Assembly: GCF_021442325.1 (NCBI RefSeq)
Contig: NZ_CP087879.1
Location: 2,728,001-2,792,000, forward strand
Reading direction: 5' to 3'
DNA length: 64,000 nucleotides
DNA from: Agromyces marinus
GTDB taxonomy: Bacteria > Actinomycetota > Actinomycetes > Actinomycetales > Microbacteriaceae
This document shows, one piece after another, positions 31,681 to 40,477 of the stretch. How positions within the stretch are numbered: position 1 is the first letter of the stretch; each line of letters begins with the position of its first letter. The position numbers and the translations under genes are program-made. The notes under the pieces are model-generated. The model did no database searches. It was not told where the DNA came from and saw only the letters and a list, made by a program, of their open reading frames with translations.

Positions 31681-32865
31681 CTACGCCAGCGCGAACCGCA
31701 GTTCCGCCATCGCGGGCCCGGACCACGAGGCATCCGCCACGTCGTCGCCGCGGACCGTGACGACCTTCCCGCCGCGCGCGATCACGAGCATCGCGAGCTG
31801 CGGGAGCAGGTCGCCGGCGTGCGTCCCGTCGGCGAGCGCTCGCCCGCTTCCGTGGTCGACGGCGAACTCGATCGCGCCGGAGTCGTGGTCGAGCGTGCCG
31901 TTGACCGAGGTCGTGAAGTCGAACCAGAGCCGCTCGACCGCACCGTCGGCGGCGAGCCTGCCGATCGCGGCGAGGTCGCGCTCGACGCGCCCCGCGCTGC
32001 CGTCGGCGAGCCCCGACAGCGTCGTCCTCGCCTCGTCGACGTTCAGCTGGGCGAGATGCTGGCGGAGCTCTCCGTCGATCTCCGCCGGCCCCAGGCGGTC
32101 CGGCCCGCCGGGCACGGCGACGACACGACGCCCGTTGTGCGCGCGGTCGAGGAAGGAGCTCAGCAGGGGCTCGGCCGCGAGCACGAACAACGGCACGCGC
32201 GAGTCGGGGTCGTGTTCCTGCAGCTCGTGCCAGACGGCATCCGCGACGCGCTTGGCGTAGATGTCGTGGATCTCGGGCCGGCGGTCGCCGTCGTTCGTCG
32301 CGCGGTCGCCGTGCCCGCCGCCGCGGCGGCGCACGCCTTCGCCCGGCTCCCGGTTGGCGGCGTCGTCGAGATTGCGAGGCAGGTCCGGGTCGAGCGGCAT
32401 CTGCTCGGCTCGCGAGGTCGGCAGCGCGTGCCACAGCGCCCACCCGTTCGACGAGAGCGTGACCGCGAACGCCTCCTGGTCCTGGCTCGGCGCCCGGAGC
32501 AGCTGCCCGAGCGCGAAGTGCGATCCGACCTGGACGGCGTCGTCGAGCCGGTTCGGCAGCACGTAGACGTCGGAGAAGCCCGGGGCGACGAAGATCGCCA
32601 GCGACCGGGAGAGCCCGGCCCAGACGGTGCGGTCCCGGAGCACGCCGTCGCGCTCGGCTTTCAGCGCGTCGAGCTCGCCCGACTCGGCGCCGTCGGCGCG
32701 GAGCCGGTCGAGCGCGTCGTCGAACGCGCTCTTGACGGCGACCTCCGCACGCTCGCGCTCGCTGACGACCGGAGACGTCGAGAGGTAGATGCTGACGGCG
32801 GGATGGTGCTCGCCCGCCAGCGTCGCGAAATCGGTCGGCGTGGGCAATTCGTGGTGAACGGTCAT
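31681..32865 (-). CDS. baeRF11-domain protein (release-factor-like)
   Basis: 394 residues from the ATG at 32865, which follows GGGGGAGGGACGA; five extra upstream residues are possible. FATLAGEHHPAVSIYLSTSP at the N-terminus, AIFVAPGFSDVYVLPNRLDD, and the C-terminal HAGDLLPQLAMLVIARGGKV identify the bacterial archaeo-eukaryotic release factor family 11, a relative of eRF1/Pelota-type proteins. Members are thought to act at ribosomes, in stress or rescue, but their function is not established. A His/Gly/Arg-rich linker (GEGVRRRGGGHGDRATNDG) interrupts the middle. Confidence 0.78.
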   Translation of the reverse strand: MTVHHELPTPTDFATLAGEHHPAVSIYLSTSPVVSERERAEVAVKSAFDDALDRLRADGAESGELDALKAERDGVLRDRTVWAGLSRSLAIFVAPGFSDVYVLPNRLDDAVQVGSHFALGQLLRAPSQDQEAFAVTLSSNGWALWHALPTSRAEQMPLDPDLPRNLDDAANREPGEGVRRRGGGHGDRATNDGDRRPEIHDIYAKRVADAVWHELQEHDPDSRVPLFVLAAEPLLSSFLDRAHNGRRVVAVPGGPDRLGPAEIDGELRQHLAQLNVDEARTTLSGLADGSAGRVERDLAAIGRLAADGAVERLWFDFTTSVNGTLDHDSGAIEFAVDHGSGRALADGTHAGDLLPQLAMLVIARGGKVVTVRGDDVADASWSGPAMAELRFALA

Positions 32866-33021
32866 TCGTCCCTCCCCCAAGGTCGTGCGACATCGTCATC
32901 GCATGCACCCCAGCCTAGGAAGGTCGGAGCGGAAGCGACAGACCCCCGCTCGTGAGATGCGTGAGATGCGACCCGATCCGCGTCCGCCGGAGCGCGCGGA
33001 CGCGGCATCCGCTCACCCGGG

Positions 33022-34542
33022 TCAGCGACCGACCGGATGATTCGAGCGGATGACTCCCGTGGGGTCGATCGCATGCTTCAGGGCACGAAGCCTCGCCAAC
33101 CGCCCCTCGTCGGCGAAGAACCGCGAGCCGGGAACGGCGCGCTCGGCGAAGTTGAGGTACTCGACGCCCGCACGCCACGGCTCCACCCGGGCGAACAACC
33201 GGCCGAGCGAGGAGGCGACGGTCTCCTGCGTTCCGGGTGCCGCGACCGCGACCGCGTACACGAGGTACTCGGCCTCGAGGCCGGCGGTCGCGCCGGGCAG
33301 CGGCAGCCCGCGCTCGGTCGCGAGTTCGACCGCCGCACCGGGTGCGAACGCCCCGCCGAGCTGGCGGATCTCGACCGACATGAGCGCCGTGTCGGCCTCC
33401 GGCCCGACCGCGGCGACGAACGCACGGACGGCCTCGGCGGGAAGCTCCTTCAGCAGCATGCCGTCGCCATGTCCCGGAACGGGCCCGGGCGGATCCATGT
33501 GCAGCTCGAGCAGCTCGGCCGGGCCCTGCGGGCGGATCGAGTCCATCGCCGGAGCCAGGCGGCGCAGCGGTTCGAGGAGCTCGTCCGCGCGTTCGGGCGC
33601 CTCCTGGACGACCGCCTCGACGAGGACGAACGACTGGCCGGACAGGGACTGCGGCAGCTCGGGCAGCGGCGGGAACCGCAGGACGCGCCCGACCGAGGTC
33701 ACGGTGTCGGGCACGGCCCGGGTCCAGTCCGCCCACGCCTGCAGCACCTCCTCCGTGCGTTCGATCGGGAAGAACAGCGCACCGGCGACGACCTGCGGGA
33801 GTTCGAGCAGTCCGAACTCGATCGCGGTGACCACGCCGAAGTCGCCGCCGCCGCCGCGGACCGCCCAGAACAGCTCGGGGTCGTGCGTCGCATCGACCCG
33901 GCGGAACTCGCCGTCGGCCGTGACGAGTTCGACCGCGAGCACGTGATTGGCTGCGAGGCCGTGGGCGCGCCCGAGGAAGGACACCCCGCCGCCGAGCGTG
34001 TAGCCGACGACGCCGACGTCATGGCTCGAGCCGGCCAGCGCGGCGAGCTCGTACGGGGCGGCGGCCGCGACCACGTCGCTCCAGAGCGCGCCGGCCTCGA
34101 CGCGGGCCAGCCGTTGCGTGGGGCGCACCTCGACCGCGCGCAGTTCGTGCGTGCGCAGGAGGATGGCGTCGGCGAGGCCGTGCGCCTCGGCGAGCGGGCC
34201 GGCGTTGTGCCCGGTCGCCTGCGGGGCGACCGCGAGTCCCAGGCCGCGTGCGGCGCGCACGGTCCGCGCGACGTCCGCCGCGGAGGCCGCGACGACGACG
34301 GCTGCGGGCCGCTGGTCGACGGCGAGGTTCCAGGCGAGCCGGTCCCGGTCGTACTCGGCGTCGCCGGGGAGGGTGAGTCGGCCGTCGAGCTGGTCGGCGA
34401 GGATCGCGAACGACTCGCGGAGCGAGAGATCGGGCGCGGCGTCGGGCGCAGCGGGCGCTGCAGCGGGCGCTGCGTCCTCCGCGGCCTCCCGTGCTGCGGG
34501 GGCGGTCGCGACGGTCGCGGTGACATCGGTGAGCGGGTTCAC
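33022..34542 (-). CDS. FAD-linked oxidase (BBE-like, PCMH-type)
   Basis: 506 residues from a GTG at 34542 with AAGGAACC upstream. A 40-residue Ala/Pro-rich start precedes the FAD-binding PCMH domain: PQATGHNAGPLAEAHG places the His that can carry covalent FAD, and SSHDVGVVGYTLGGGVSFLG and VRGGGGDFGVVTAIEFGL bind the cofactor. The C-terminal YLNFAE and DPTGVIRSNHPV are the berberine-bridge-like ending. Unlike bicovalent members it has no cysteine in the second flavin loop (SSHDVG). It oxidises an alcohol, sugar or phenolic substrate with O2. No Sec signal is seen. Confidence 0.87.
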   Translation of the reverse strand: MNPLTDVTATVATAPAAREAAEDAAPAAAPAAPDAAPDLSLRESFAILADQLDGRLTLPGDAEYDRDRLAWNLAVDQRPAAVVVAASAADVARTVRAARGLGLAVAPQATGHNAGPLAEAHGLADAILLRTHELRAVEVRPTQRLARVEAGALWSDVVAAAAPYELAALAGSSHDVGVVGYTLGGGVSFLGRAHGLAANHVLAVELVTADGEFRRVDATHDPELFWAVRGGGGDFGVVTAIEFGLLELPQVVAGALFFPIERTEEVLQAWADWTRAVPDTVTSVGRVLRFPPLPELPQSLSGQSFVLVEAVVQEAPERADELLEPLRRLAPAMDSIRPQGPAELLELHMDPPGPVPGHGDGMLLKELPAEAVRAFVAAVGPEADTALMSVEIRQLGGAFAPGAAVELATERGLPLPGATAGLEAEYLVYAVAVAAPGTQETVASSLGRLFARVEPWRAGVEYLNFAERAVPGSRFFADEGRLARLRALKHAIDPTGVIRSNHPVGR

Positions 34543-34777
34543 TGGTGGTTCCTTTCGAAGGTTCGAGCGGTCGTGGGCCGGACGGCGGCGGCAGGGCCCG
34601 CTCCGACGGCCGCCCCGGTCCACCGGGTGGCGCGCACGACGACGACGACCATCCAATGCGCGATCGCACTCGCCGGGATCAGGATCCTCCCCCGGTTCGC
34701 GTCAGGGATAACCCGCGCCGATCCCCGAACGCGGCCTCGGCGGAATAGCTCCGGTCGAGCACCCGTTGCAGGTGGGG

Positions 34778-35827
34778 ATGTCTCCCACGCCCCGGCTCTC
34801 CGTCCTCGACCTCGTCCCCGTGCACAGCGGCCAGTCCTCGGCGCAGGCGCTGGCGGCATCCGTCGCCCTGGCGCAGGCCGCCGACCGCCTCGGGTTCACG
34901 AGGTACTGGTTCGCCGAGCACCACAACATGCCCTCGGTCGCGTCGACGACGCCGCCGGTCCTGGTCGCCGCGATCGCGGCGCGCACGCAGGGCATAAGGG
35001 TCGGTTCCGGCGGGGTCATGCTGCCGAACCACGCTCCACTGGTCGTCGCCGAGCAATTCGCCGCACTCGAGGCCCTCGCGCCCGGCCGCATCGACCTCGG
35101 CATCGGTCGCGCGCCGGGCAGCGACCCGGTGATCACGCAGTTGCTGCGCATGTCGGGGCCGACGGCCGACGTCGACCGGTTCCCCGAGCACGTCGCCGAC
35201 ATCCTGAGCCTGCTCTCGGCCGAGGGGGCGACGCTTCGCCTGACCAGCGGTCGGGAGTACCCGATCCAGGCGACCCCCGTCGCGGCGTCGGTGCCCGAGG
35301 TCTGGCTGCTCGGGTCGAGCGACTACTCGGCGCGGCTGGCGGCCGAGCTCGGGCTGCCCTACGTGTTCGCGAACCACTTCTCGGGCGAGGGGCTCGAGCG
35401 CGCCCTCGAGCTGTACCGGACGGGATTCCGGGCGAACGAGCGCCACCGGGAACCGCAGACGATCCTGACGCTGAACGCGGTCGTCGCGGAGAGCGCCGAC
35501 GAGGCATCCGCTCTGGCCCTGCCGAACCTGCGGGCGATGGCTCGGCTGCGGCTGAATCGGCCGATGCGCGTGCTCGAGACGGTCGAGGAGGCCCTCGACG
35601 CACCGCGCGACGGCGATGTCGACGAGGTCATCGCGCGCATGCGGGTGGGCTGGGTCGTCGATGAGGCGGATGCCGCGGCCGGCCGAGTGCGCGACCTCGC
35701 GTCGCGCCACGGCATCGACGAGGTCATGATCGCGCCCGTCGCCGGGTCGCGAGCGGGTGGGCCGGCGGATGCCGCGCCGGGTCGCGAGCGCACCCTCGAG
35801 CTCCTGGCGGGCGCGCTCACCGCCTGA
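34778..35827 (+). CDS. LLM-class flavin-dependent oxidoreductase
   Basis: 349 residues from the ATG at 34778, which has AGGTGGGG close upstream; a TTG 12 bases earlier is rejected. RYWFAEHHNMPSVASTTPPV, RVGSGGVMLPNHAPLVVAEQ and GRIDLGIGRAPGSDP are diagnostic for the alkanal-monooxygenase-like LLM group (LuxA/YhbW type). It uses reduced FMN for a monooxygenation of unknown substrate. It is divergent from the FAD oxidase and ends at a hairpin. Confidence 0.9.
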   Translation: MSPTPRLSVLDLVPVHSGQSSAQALAASVALAQAADRLGFTRYWFAEHHNMPSVASTTPPVLVAAIAARTQGIRVGSGGVMLPNHAPLVVAEQFAALEALAPGRIDLGIGRAPGSDPVITQLLRMSGPTADVDRFPEHVADILSLLSAEGATLRLTSGREYPIQATPVAASVPEVWLLGSSDYSARLAAELGLPYVFANHFSGEGLERALELYRTGFRANERHREPQTILTLNAVVAESADEASALALPNLRAMARLRLNRPMRVLETVEEALDAPRDGDVDEVIARMRVGWVVDEADAAAGRVRDLASRHGIDEVMIAPVAGSRAGGPADAAPGRERTLELLAGALTA

Positions 35828-35847
35828 CGGCGCGGGATGCTGCGGGG

Positions 35848-35882
35848 CTGAGGCGGGGCCTCAGGCTGCGAGGCGGGGCCTC
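35848..35882. terminator. Tandem hairpins between convergent genes
   Basis: A 22-bp direct repeat gives two hairpins: CTGAGGC-GGG-GCCTCAG (35848-35864) and GAGGC-GGG-GCCTC (35870-35882). They lie between the LLM stop (35827) and the end of the hexapeptide-repeat gene (35881), and probably stop both transcripts. Confidence 0.7.
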
Positions 35883-36297
35883 AGGCGGCGAGGCCGAGAC
35901 GGCGCAGGTCGTCGCCCGAGGCGCGGTACTCGGCGCCCTCGGCGACGTTCTCCTCGCGCGGGACGCGCGCCGCGTTCTGCACGCGGGCTCCCGCCCCGAC
36001 GGCGGCGTACGGCCCGACGACGGCGAACCGTCCGACGACCGCGCCCCGCCCGATGTGCGCGTTGACGCCGATCGTCGCGTTCTCGGCGACGATCGCGCCC
36101 TGCTCCACCCAGGCGCCGTGCGCGAGGGTCGCGCCGCGCTGCACCTCGGCTCCGGGGTCGACGTACGCGGTCGGGTCGACGAACGCCGTGGCGTCCACCT
36201 TCGCGGTCGTGGCCACGAGGCCGCGGCCGTTGACGTGCTTGCGGTAGCGGCGCAGGATTCCGGCGTCGTCTTCGAACTCGACGTAGCTGATGCCCAC
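35881..36297 (-). CDS. Left-handed beta-helix (hexapeptide-repeat) protein
   Basis: 138 residues from the GTG at 36297, chosen because GGAGGACGA precedes it; longer in-frame starts add Arg-rich sequence. After about 30 residues the protein is made of hexapeptide turns ([LIV]-G-x-x-x-x type): AKVDATAFVDPTAYVDPGA, EVQRGATLAHGAWVEQGAIV, AENATIGVNAHIGRGAVVGR. Such coils build trimeric acyltransferases and gamma-carbonic anhydrases, but the metal-binding histidines and acyl-CoA motifs of those enzymes are not clearly present, so the catalytic role is open. It is convergent with the LLM gene and divergent from the P450 gene. Confidence 0.75.
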   Translation of the reverse strand: MGISYVEFEDDAGILRRYRKHVNGRGLVATTAKVDATAFVDPTAYVDPGAEVQRGATLAHGAWVEQGAIVAENATIGVNAHIGRGAVVGRFAVVGPYAAVGAGARVQNAARVPREENVAEGAEYRASGDDLRRLGLAA

Positions 36298-36518
36298 TCG
36301 TCCTCCATTCGACCGGGGCGGGGGCTCCGCGCCCGGATACAGGTACAACATCCGGGCTGACCGGGGCATTCCCCAGCGTGCGCGCTCCGTCTGAGTGCGA
36401 CCCGAACGCCGGCTGCGGATTTCTCGAGAACGCCGGCGGAACCGCGGATATCCTGACCCTGCACGTAGCCCGCGCCCCGGGCGCACCCGGGGCCGCCCGA
36501 TGGTCGGGGGTCGATCGG

Positions 36519-37625
36519 ATGTCGGAGAGCGCAGCACCGGGTCGCATCGTCCGCGACGAGTCGGGGCGGGTCGTCGTGGGCGATCACGCCGCGGTCGTCG
36601 CGGTCGCACAGGACCCGACCACCTTCTCGAGCGCGGTGTCGCGGCACCTGCAGGTTCCGAACGGCCTCGACGGCGACGCGCACGCCGAGGCGAGACGCCT
36701 CCTCGACCCGTTCTTCGACGACGCCGAGGTCGAGGCGCTGACCCCGAGCCTCGAGCGCATCGCCGCGGAGATCGTCGCCGCGCTCGGCGACCGGCCGTTC
36801 GACGCGGTGACCGACCTCGGGGCCCGGTTCGCGGTCCGCGCGCAGTCGGCCTGGCTCGGCTGGCGCCCGGAACTCGAGGAGGAACTGCTCGGCTGGGTCG
36901 AGGACAATCGCAGCGCGACGCGCTCCGGCGACCCGGAGCGCACGAGCGAAGTGGCCCGGAGGTTCGACGCGATCATCCGCCGCATCCTCGACCGACGGCG
37001 CGCACGCCCGGTCGACGACGTGACCACCCGACTGCTCGGGCTGCACTGGGAGGACGGCGACCCGCTGGAGGACGCCGAGCTCGTCTCGGTGCTGCGCAAC
37101 TGGACTGCGGGCGACCTCTCGTCGATCGCGCTGTGCACCGGGGTCCTCGTGCACTGGCTCGCCGCGAATCCGCGGCACCGCGCGCACCTGGTCGACGCCG
37201 ACGGCCCCGCCCTCGACGCCGCGATCGACGAGATCCTGCGTGCGGACGACCCGTTCGTCTCGAATCGCCGGGTGGCGGTGCGGGACACGGTCATCGACGG
37301 ATGCCCCGTGGCGGCGGGCGACACGGTCGTGCTCGACTGGCGGCTCGCGAACCGCGACCCGGCCGTGTTCGCGGACCCGGACGCGTTCGATCCGGTCGGG
37401 AACGCGGCTGCGAACCTCGTCTACGGCACGGGGCCGCACGTGTGCCCGGGCCGCCCGCTGGCGACGCGCGAACTGCGCGTGGTGGTGCGGGCCGTGCTCG
37501 CGGGGGGCGCCGTCGAGTTCGTCGAGGGCGCCCCGCCCGAGCGCGAACTGCCGCCGGTGGCCGGCTACCGGACGGTGCCGGTCCGGGTTCAGCCGTCGGC
37601 GCGCGTCTCGACGATCTCGACGTAG
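36519..37625 (+). CDS. Cytochrome P450 (short)
   Basis: 368 residues from the ATG at 36519; a longer start is possible because no clear ribosome site is seen. The heme-binding loop VYGTGPHVCPGRPLATREL carries the thiolate cysteine near residue 308, and the ExxR-like helix reads AAIDEILRADDPFVSNRRVA. The I-helix segment NWTAGDLSSIALCTGVLVHW lacks the usual acid-Thr pair, which may alter oxygen activation. With only 368 residues it is shorter than typical bacterial P450s (about 400). There is no adjacent ferredoxin or reductase. Its last 37 bases overlap the convergent FKBP gene. Confidence 0.85.
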   Translation: MSESAAPGRIVRDESGRVVVGDHAAVVAVAQDPTTFSSAVSRHLQVPNGLDGDAHAEARRLLDPFFDDAEVEALTPSLERIAAEIVAALGDRPFDAVTDLGARFAVRAQSAWLGWRPELEEELLGWVEDNRSATRSGDPERTSEVARRFDAIIRRILDRRRARPVDDVTTRLLGLHWEDGDPLEDAELVSVLRNWTAGDLSSIALCTGVLVHWLAANPRHRAHLVDADGPALDAAIDEILRADDPFVSNRRVAVRDTVIDGCPVAAGDTVVLDWRLANRDPAVFADPDAFDPVGNAAANLVYGTGPHVCPGRPLATRELRVVVRAVLAGGAVEFVEGAPPERELPPVAGYRTVPVRVQPSARVSTIST

Positions 37626-38542
37626 AAGACGAGCGTCTGGCCGCCGAGCCCGTTGGCGGACTCCTCCTCGCCGTAGCCGAGCGCCGGCGGGATGGTCACC
37701 ATGAGCTTGGTGCCGACCGGCTGGTCGACGAGCGCCGCACCGAACCCGGGGATGACGCCCGAGATCGCGAACGGAGCCGGGGTGTTGCCGAAGCTCTGGT
37801 CGAAGACCTCGCCGGTCTCCCACACGACGCCCTGGTAGTCGACCGTGACCACGTCGTCCTCGGTGACGACCTCGCCGTCGCCCTCCTCGAGCACCGCGAC
37901 GAGCAGCTCGTCGGACGGTTCGGCGTCCGGGATCGTGACGGTCGGCGTGCCGGCGTCGTCGTACTCGACGGTCGGGATGTCCTCGGTCCACTCGCCCGGG
38001 GTGGGCAGTTCGACGAGCTCCTCGACGTCGGTCACGATCACGAGGGTCTCGCCGGGCGCGACGCCGATCCCCTCGTTGCCCTCGTCGCCGTAGATCGACG
38101 AGGCCGGGGCGACGGTCACGACGCGCGAGCCGATGGCCACGCAGTCGGCGCCCGCGCGGAAGCCGTCGTACAGCGTGCCCTCCTCGAGTTCGAGGGTCGC
38201 GGGCTGCGAGAAGATCTGCTCGCCCGTGCTGCCGGAGAACGCGGTGACCTGGGCGCTGATGGTGTCGCCGGGCGCGGTCGCCTCGCCGTCGCCCTCGATC
38301 ACGATCGTGCGCTGCAGCTCCTCCGCCTCGAGCGGGGCGTCGAAGGTCGCGGTGGGCTCGGCGCCGAATTCGCCGCCGACCTCGATCGCGTCGCTCTGCT
38401 CGCCGGCGCCGACCTCGAGGCACGCGGCGGAGGTCGCCGACTCGGTGGGCTCCGGCTCGTCGCCGCCCGCGCAGCCGACGAGCAGGAGGGCGGAGACGGA
38501 GGCGAGCGCGATGGGCGCACCTCGGCGCAGGGCACGGTTCAT
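37589..38542 (-). CDS. FKBP-type peptidyl-prolyl isomerase lipoprotein
   Basis: 317 residues. The signal peptide ends in the lipobox LLLVGC (cysteine near residue 24), so the protein is anchored outside the membrane. Two FKBP domains are seen: a degenerate one (about residues 75-180) and a C-terminal one with EEDDVVTVDYQGVVWETGEV, IPGFGAALVDQPVGTKLMVT and IPPALGYGEEES, which contain the usual substrate-pocket residues. It probably helps fold exported proteins. The linker is rich in Glu, Asp, Pro and Thr. The gene overlaps the 3' end of the P450 gene. Confidence 0.9.
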   Translation of the reverse strand: MNRALRRGAPIALASVSALLLVGCAGGDEPEPTESATSAACLEVGAGEQSDAIEVGGEFGAEPTATFDAPLEAEELQRTIVIEGDGEATAPGDTISAQVTAFSGSTGEQIFSQPATLELEEGTLYDGFRAGADCVAIGSRVVTVAPASSIYGDEGNEGIGVAPGETLVIVTDVEELVELPTPGEWTEDIPTVEYDDAGTPTVTIPDAEPSDELLVAVLEEGDGEVVTEDDVVTVDYQGVVWETGEVFDQSFGNTPAPFAISGVIPGFGAALVDQPVGTKLMVTIPPALGYGEEESANGLGGQTLVFYVEIVETRADG

Positions 38543-38651
38543 GGGGAGACTCGATTCGAATCGGGGAAGCAGATCGCGGACCAGTCTGCACGCCGGAGGT
38601 ATCGATTCCCTGAGTCTTCACGGATCCGCAGGTCGGGGCGACAATGTGCAC

Positions 38652-39524
38652 ATGGGGGAATCGAAGGTGGAGTCCGATGCCGGGGCCGTGTTCGGCGCGG
38701 CGTCGGCGACGTTCACGGAGCTCGACGAGGTCTTGTGGGATCCGATCTCGCGGGCGACGCTGCTGCGCTCGGCGCCGCAGTTCGGCGAGCGCGTGCTCGA
38801 CGTGTGCGCCGGCGACGGCGCCTCGGCGGTGCCGAGTGCGTCGCTGGTCGGCCCGGGCGGGCTGGTCGACGCGGTGGACCGTTCCGATGAGATGGCCGCG
38901 CTCATTCGTGAGCGGGCAGGCGATCACCTGACCTGGCTGCGGGTGCATGCGGCGGATGCCACGACGTGGCCCTGGACCGGGTACGACCTCGTGCAGTGCG
39001 TGCTGGGCGTGTTCTTCTTCGAGGACGTCGCCGGAGGGGTCGGGCATCTCGTGCAGTGCGCACGGCCGGGCGGGCGGATCGCGCTCACGATCTGGCCGCC
39101 GGGAGCGCTCGATCCGCTCCCCGAGGTCCTCGCTTCGGCGCTCGCCGACGAGGGGCGACCGCCCACCCGCCCTGAGGACCTCAGCCCGGTGCTTCCCGGC
39201 GCGGAGTCGGCGGGTGGCTTCGCCCAGTGGTTGGCCGACCGAGGAGCGGTCGACGTGCGCGCCGAGCTCGTGCCGCGTCGCCTCGACCTCGATCCGGATG
39301 TGGCGTGGCGGCTGGTCGCCGGGACCGGACTCCGGGCGCTGCTGGGCGACCTCGACGACGAGCAGGTCGAGCGCGTGCGGACGCGGTTCCTGGCTGCGCT
39401 CGAGGAGCGGGATGTGACATCCATCGACATCAGCACCCTGATCGCCGTGGGCCGCAGGCCCGAGGCGGCCACGACCGCACCCGACGCGGAGACCGCCGAC
39501 GCCAGAGCGGATGCCGACGCCTGA
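38652..39524 (+). CDS. SAM-dependent methyltransferase
   Basis: 290 residues from the ATG at 38652; a GTG six bases upstream is an alternative. The SAM-binding motif ERVLDVCAGDGASAVPSASL, then DAVDRSDEMAALIRERAG and CARPGGRIALTIWPPGAL, are those of class I methyltransferases of the UbiE/PhcB type. The methyl acceptor is unknown. It ends three bases before the end of the convergent rhodanese gene, so the two transcripts must overlap. Confidence 0.85.
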   Translation: MGESKVESDAGAVFGAASATFTELDEVLWDPISRATLLRSAPQFGERVLDVCAGDGASAVPSASLVGPGGLVDAVDRSDEMAALIRERAGDHLTWLRVHAADATTWPWTGYDLVQCVLGVFFFEDVAGGVGHLVQCARPGGRIALTIWPPGALDPLPEVLASALADEGRPPTRPEDLSPVLPGAESAGGFAQWLADRGAVDVRAELVPRRLDLDPDVAWRLVAGTGLRALLGDLDDEQVERVRTRFLAALEERDVTSIDISTLIAVGRRPEAATTAPDAETADARADADA

Positions 39525-39527
39525 GCG

Positions 39528-40406
39528 CTACGCCCGCGTGCCGCCCGGCGCCGCGCCGGTGACGACCGGACGTTCGGGCCGGTTCGCCCACTGGCTGAAC
39601 GAGCCGGGGTAGAGCGCGGCGTCGATGCCCGCGATCGCGAGCGCCGCGACCAGGTGCGCGGCGGTGACCCCCGACCCGCAGTAGGCGGCCACGGGTTCGG
39701 CGCCGTCGACGCCGAGTGCGGCGAAGCGCGCGCGAAGTCCGGGCGCGGGAAGGAAGCGCCCGTCGTCGTCGAGGTGCTCCGCGGTCGGCGCGGACACCGC
39801 GCCGGGGATGTGGCCCGCGCGCGGGTCGATCGGCTCGACCTCGCCGCGGTAGCGTTCGCCGGCGCGCGCGTCGAGCAGCACGCCGCCCGCGACCGAACCG
39901 AGCGCGTCGGCCTCGTCGAGGTCGATGACGGGCATCGCCCCGAAGCGCGCCTCGGCATCTCCCGGTTCCGGAACGACCTCCCCCGTCTCGAGCGGCAGCC
40001 CGGCGGCGCGCCAGGCGGCGAGGCCGCCGTCGAGCAGCCGCACGTCGCCGAAGCCCGCGTGGCGCAGCAGCCACCACCCGCGGGCGGCCGACGTCCCCGA
40101 CGCGTCGTCGACGACGACCGCGGTGTCGCCGGTGCGCAGCCCCCAGCGGCGCATCGCCGCGGTGAAGTCGGCCTCGGCCGGAAGCGGATGCCGCCCCTCG
40201 CCGGTCGCCGCATGATCGGCGAGCTCGGTGTCGAGGTCGACGTACACCGCGGTGGGGACATGCCCGGCCCGGTATGCGTCGCGTCCGTCGGGCCGCGCGA
40301 GGGTCCAGCGCACGTCGAGCACCACGGTTCGCGGCCGACTCGCGCGCGCGTCGCGCTCGGCCTCGAGCCGTTCGGCCAGTTCGTCTGCCCCGATGAGGAT
40401 CGCCAT
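39528..40406 (-). CDS. Two-domain rhodanese sulfurtransferase
   Basis: 292 residues with two rhodanese domains. The N-terminal, inactive one has VVLDVRWTLARPDGRDAYRA; the C-terminal one has the catalytic cysteine in AAYCGSGVTAAHLVAAL. The CGSGVTA loop is that of thiosulfate/3-mercaptopyruvate sulfurtransferases (SseA type). It moves sulfane sulfur to a thiol or cyanide acceptor. It is divergent from the mrp operon and convergent with the methyltransferase. Confidence 0.92.
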   Translation of the reverse strand: MAILIGADELAERLEAERDARASRPRTVVLDVRWTLARPDGRDAYRAGHVPTAVYVDLDTELADHAATGEGRHPLPAEADFTAAMRRWGLRTGDTAVVVDDASGTSAARGWWLLRHAGFGDVRLLDGGLAAWRAAGLPLETGEVVPEPGDAEARFGAMPVIDLDEADALGSVAGGVLLDARAGERYRGEVEPIDPRAGHIPGAVSAPTAEHLDDDGRFLPAPGLRARFAALGVDGAEPVAAYCGSGVTAAHLVAALAIAGIDAALYPGSFSQWANRPERPVVTGAAPGGTRA

Positions 40407-40477
40407 CCCCTCATCCTCCCAGTCCCCGACCGCGGCGTCGGTAGACTGGCGCCGGCGACACGGCGAGGGGAGCGCGG

